DNA of 7,001 nt from assembly GCA_910589135.1 (NCBI GenBank), contig CAJUSL010000032.1:9702-16702 (forward strand). Reading direction: 5' to 3'. The DNA is from an uncultured Eggerthellaceae bacterium. Lineage in GTDB: Bacteria; Actinomycetota; Coriobacteriia; Coriobacteriales; Eggerthellaceae. Positions 6,392 through 7,001 of this stretch are shown piece by piece. The notes below the pieces were generated by a model. It made no database searches. It was not told the DNA's origin and saw only the letters and a program-made list of their open reading frames with translations. Position 1 is the first letter of the stretch; the number at the start of each line of letters is the position of its first letter. Both the position numbers and the translations under genes were made by a program.

Positions 6392-7001
6392 ATGGCAACG
6401 TTTTCGGAATTCATGCGCATGGCGCGGCTGGGACGACAGGACAAGACGTCCGGCAAGCGCATGCGCCAGATCCTGTCCATCGTGCGCAAGTACCACATCT
6501 CGAGGGGCATCACGCCGAAGCAGGCCGTCAGCCTGCTGGAGGAGCTGGGCCCCACCTACGTCAAGATCGGGCAGATGGCCTCCACGCGCTCGGACATCCT
6601 CCCCAAGGAATACTGCGAGGCGTTCGAGCAGCTTCATGCCGACGTCACCCCCATGTCGTTCGAGCAGGTCGCGAAATGCCTCGACGCAGCATACGGAAAA
6701 CCCTGGACCGAGGTGTTTCTGGCCATCGACCCCACGCCATTGGGGTCGGCGTCCATCGCGCAGGTGCACAAGGGCGTGCTGTTCGACGGCAGCGTGGTGG
6801 CGGTGAAGGTGCGCCGACCCGGCATCGTCGAGCAGATGTCCGAAGACATCACCCTGATGAAACGCATGCTGGCGACCGCCGAGTTCTTCTCCAGCGAGCA
6901 CCAGGTGGTGCTGCTCAACTTCGAAAACCTGGTGGACGAGCTGGAGCGCACCACGGCCAACGAGGTCAACTTCGACATCGAGCTGAACAACCTGATCAGG
7001 T
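6392..7001 (+). CDS. AarF/UbiB/ABC1 family atypical kinase (3' end beyond window)
   Basis: Partial gene: 203 codons from the ATG at 6392 without a stop before the right edge. The visible N-terminal part carries the family hallmarks. The KxGQ motif is at 58-61 (KIGQMASTRSDILP), followed by LPKEYCEAFEQLHADVTPM (70-88). The loop PLGSASIAQVHKG (116-128) precedes the nucleotide-binding lysine Lys139 in VAVKVRRPG, and ELERTTANEVNFDIELNN (183-200) matches the conserved acidic/asparagine block. These membrane-associated, protein-kinase-like ATPases support isoprenoid quinone synthesis (UbiB, ADCK3/Coq8); in a menaquinone user the exact role is less certain. A modest Shine-Dalgarno (AGGGCGGA) lies just upstream. 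Other in-frame Met codons at residues 8 and 10 are possible starts, but the first has the better upstream signal. The C-terminal catalytic residues and any membrane helices lie outside the window. Confidence 0.93.
   Translation, partial: MATFSEFMRMARLGRQDKTSGKRMRQILSIVRKYHISRGITPKQAVSLLEELGPTYVKIGQMASTRSDILPKEYCEAFEQLHADVTPMSFEQVAKCLDAAYGKPWTEVFLAIDPTPLGSASIAQVHKGVLFDGSVVAVKVRRPGIVEQMSEDITLMKRMLATAEFFSSEHQVVLLNFENLVDELERTTANEVNFDIELNNLIR

Noticed and set aside
6293..6901. Minus-strand open frame of 202 codons
   Set aside because: Antisense to the clear AarF/UbiB reading frame on the plus strand; no family resemblance.

Overview
The window is GC-rich (hand-counted 60-base lines give about 72% G+C inside the flavoprotein gene and 57-58% inside the rhuM gene). 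Nearly all of it is coding: seven genes, six on the minus strand and one on the plus strand, the two outermost cut by the window edges. Codon use strongly avoids TTA, CTA and TCA. Together with the gene types, this suggests a high-GC anaerobe of the Actinomycetota, perhaps Coriobacteriia/Eggerthellaceae. That placement is an impression from protein style and is not proven by any marker here.

Layout in order of transcription on the minus strand. A DNA and nucleotide-maintenance group comes first: mazG (nucleoside triphosphate pyrophosphohydrolase, 6187-5303), then after a single base nfo (endonuclease IV, 5301-4453), then after 26 bases a RhuM-family gene (4426-3464) of lower G+C. After a 96-base gap with a possible extended -10 promoter, a second tight group begins: a two-cluster ferredoxin/double-CCG iron-sulfur protein resembling HdrD/GlpC (3367-2120), a FAD-dependent pyridine-nucleotide-type oxidoreductase (2110-812), and a DUF2130 protein (815 to beyond base 1) whose start codon overlaps the oxidoreductase stop as ATGA. 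On the plus strand, divergent from mazG across a 204-base intergenic region, an AarF/UbiB/ABC1-family gene starts at 6392 and runs off the right end.

Working together: MazG clears non-canonical or excess NTPs and endonuclease IV repairs abasic sites, so these two form a coherent genome-integrity pair. The Fe-S protein and the flavoprotein look like the two halves of a soluble electron-transfer enzyme: thiol/disulfide or 2-hydroxyacid-type chemistry at the CCG domains, with flavin and possibly NAD(P)H on the other side. Its substrate cannot be read from the sequence.

I do not see a clear, wholly new system. The points most worth a second look are the two-gene HdrD-like/FAD module with a degenerate second nucleotide-binding loop, the translational coupling of a DUF2130 protein to it, and the solitary RhuM gene placed directly behind mazG-nfo. 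No tRNA, rRNA, CRISPR array, insertion sequence or convincing terminator was found.
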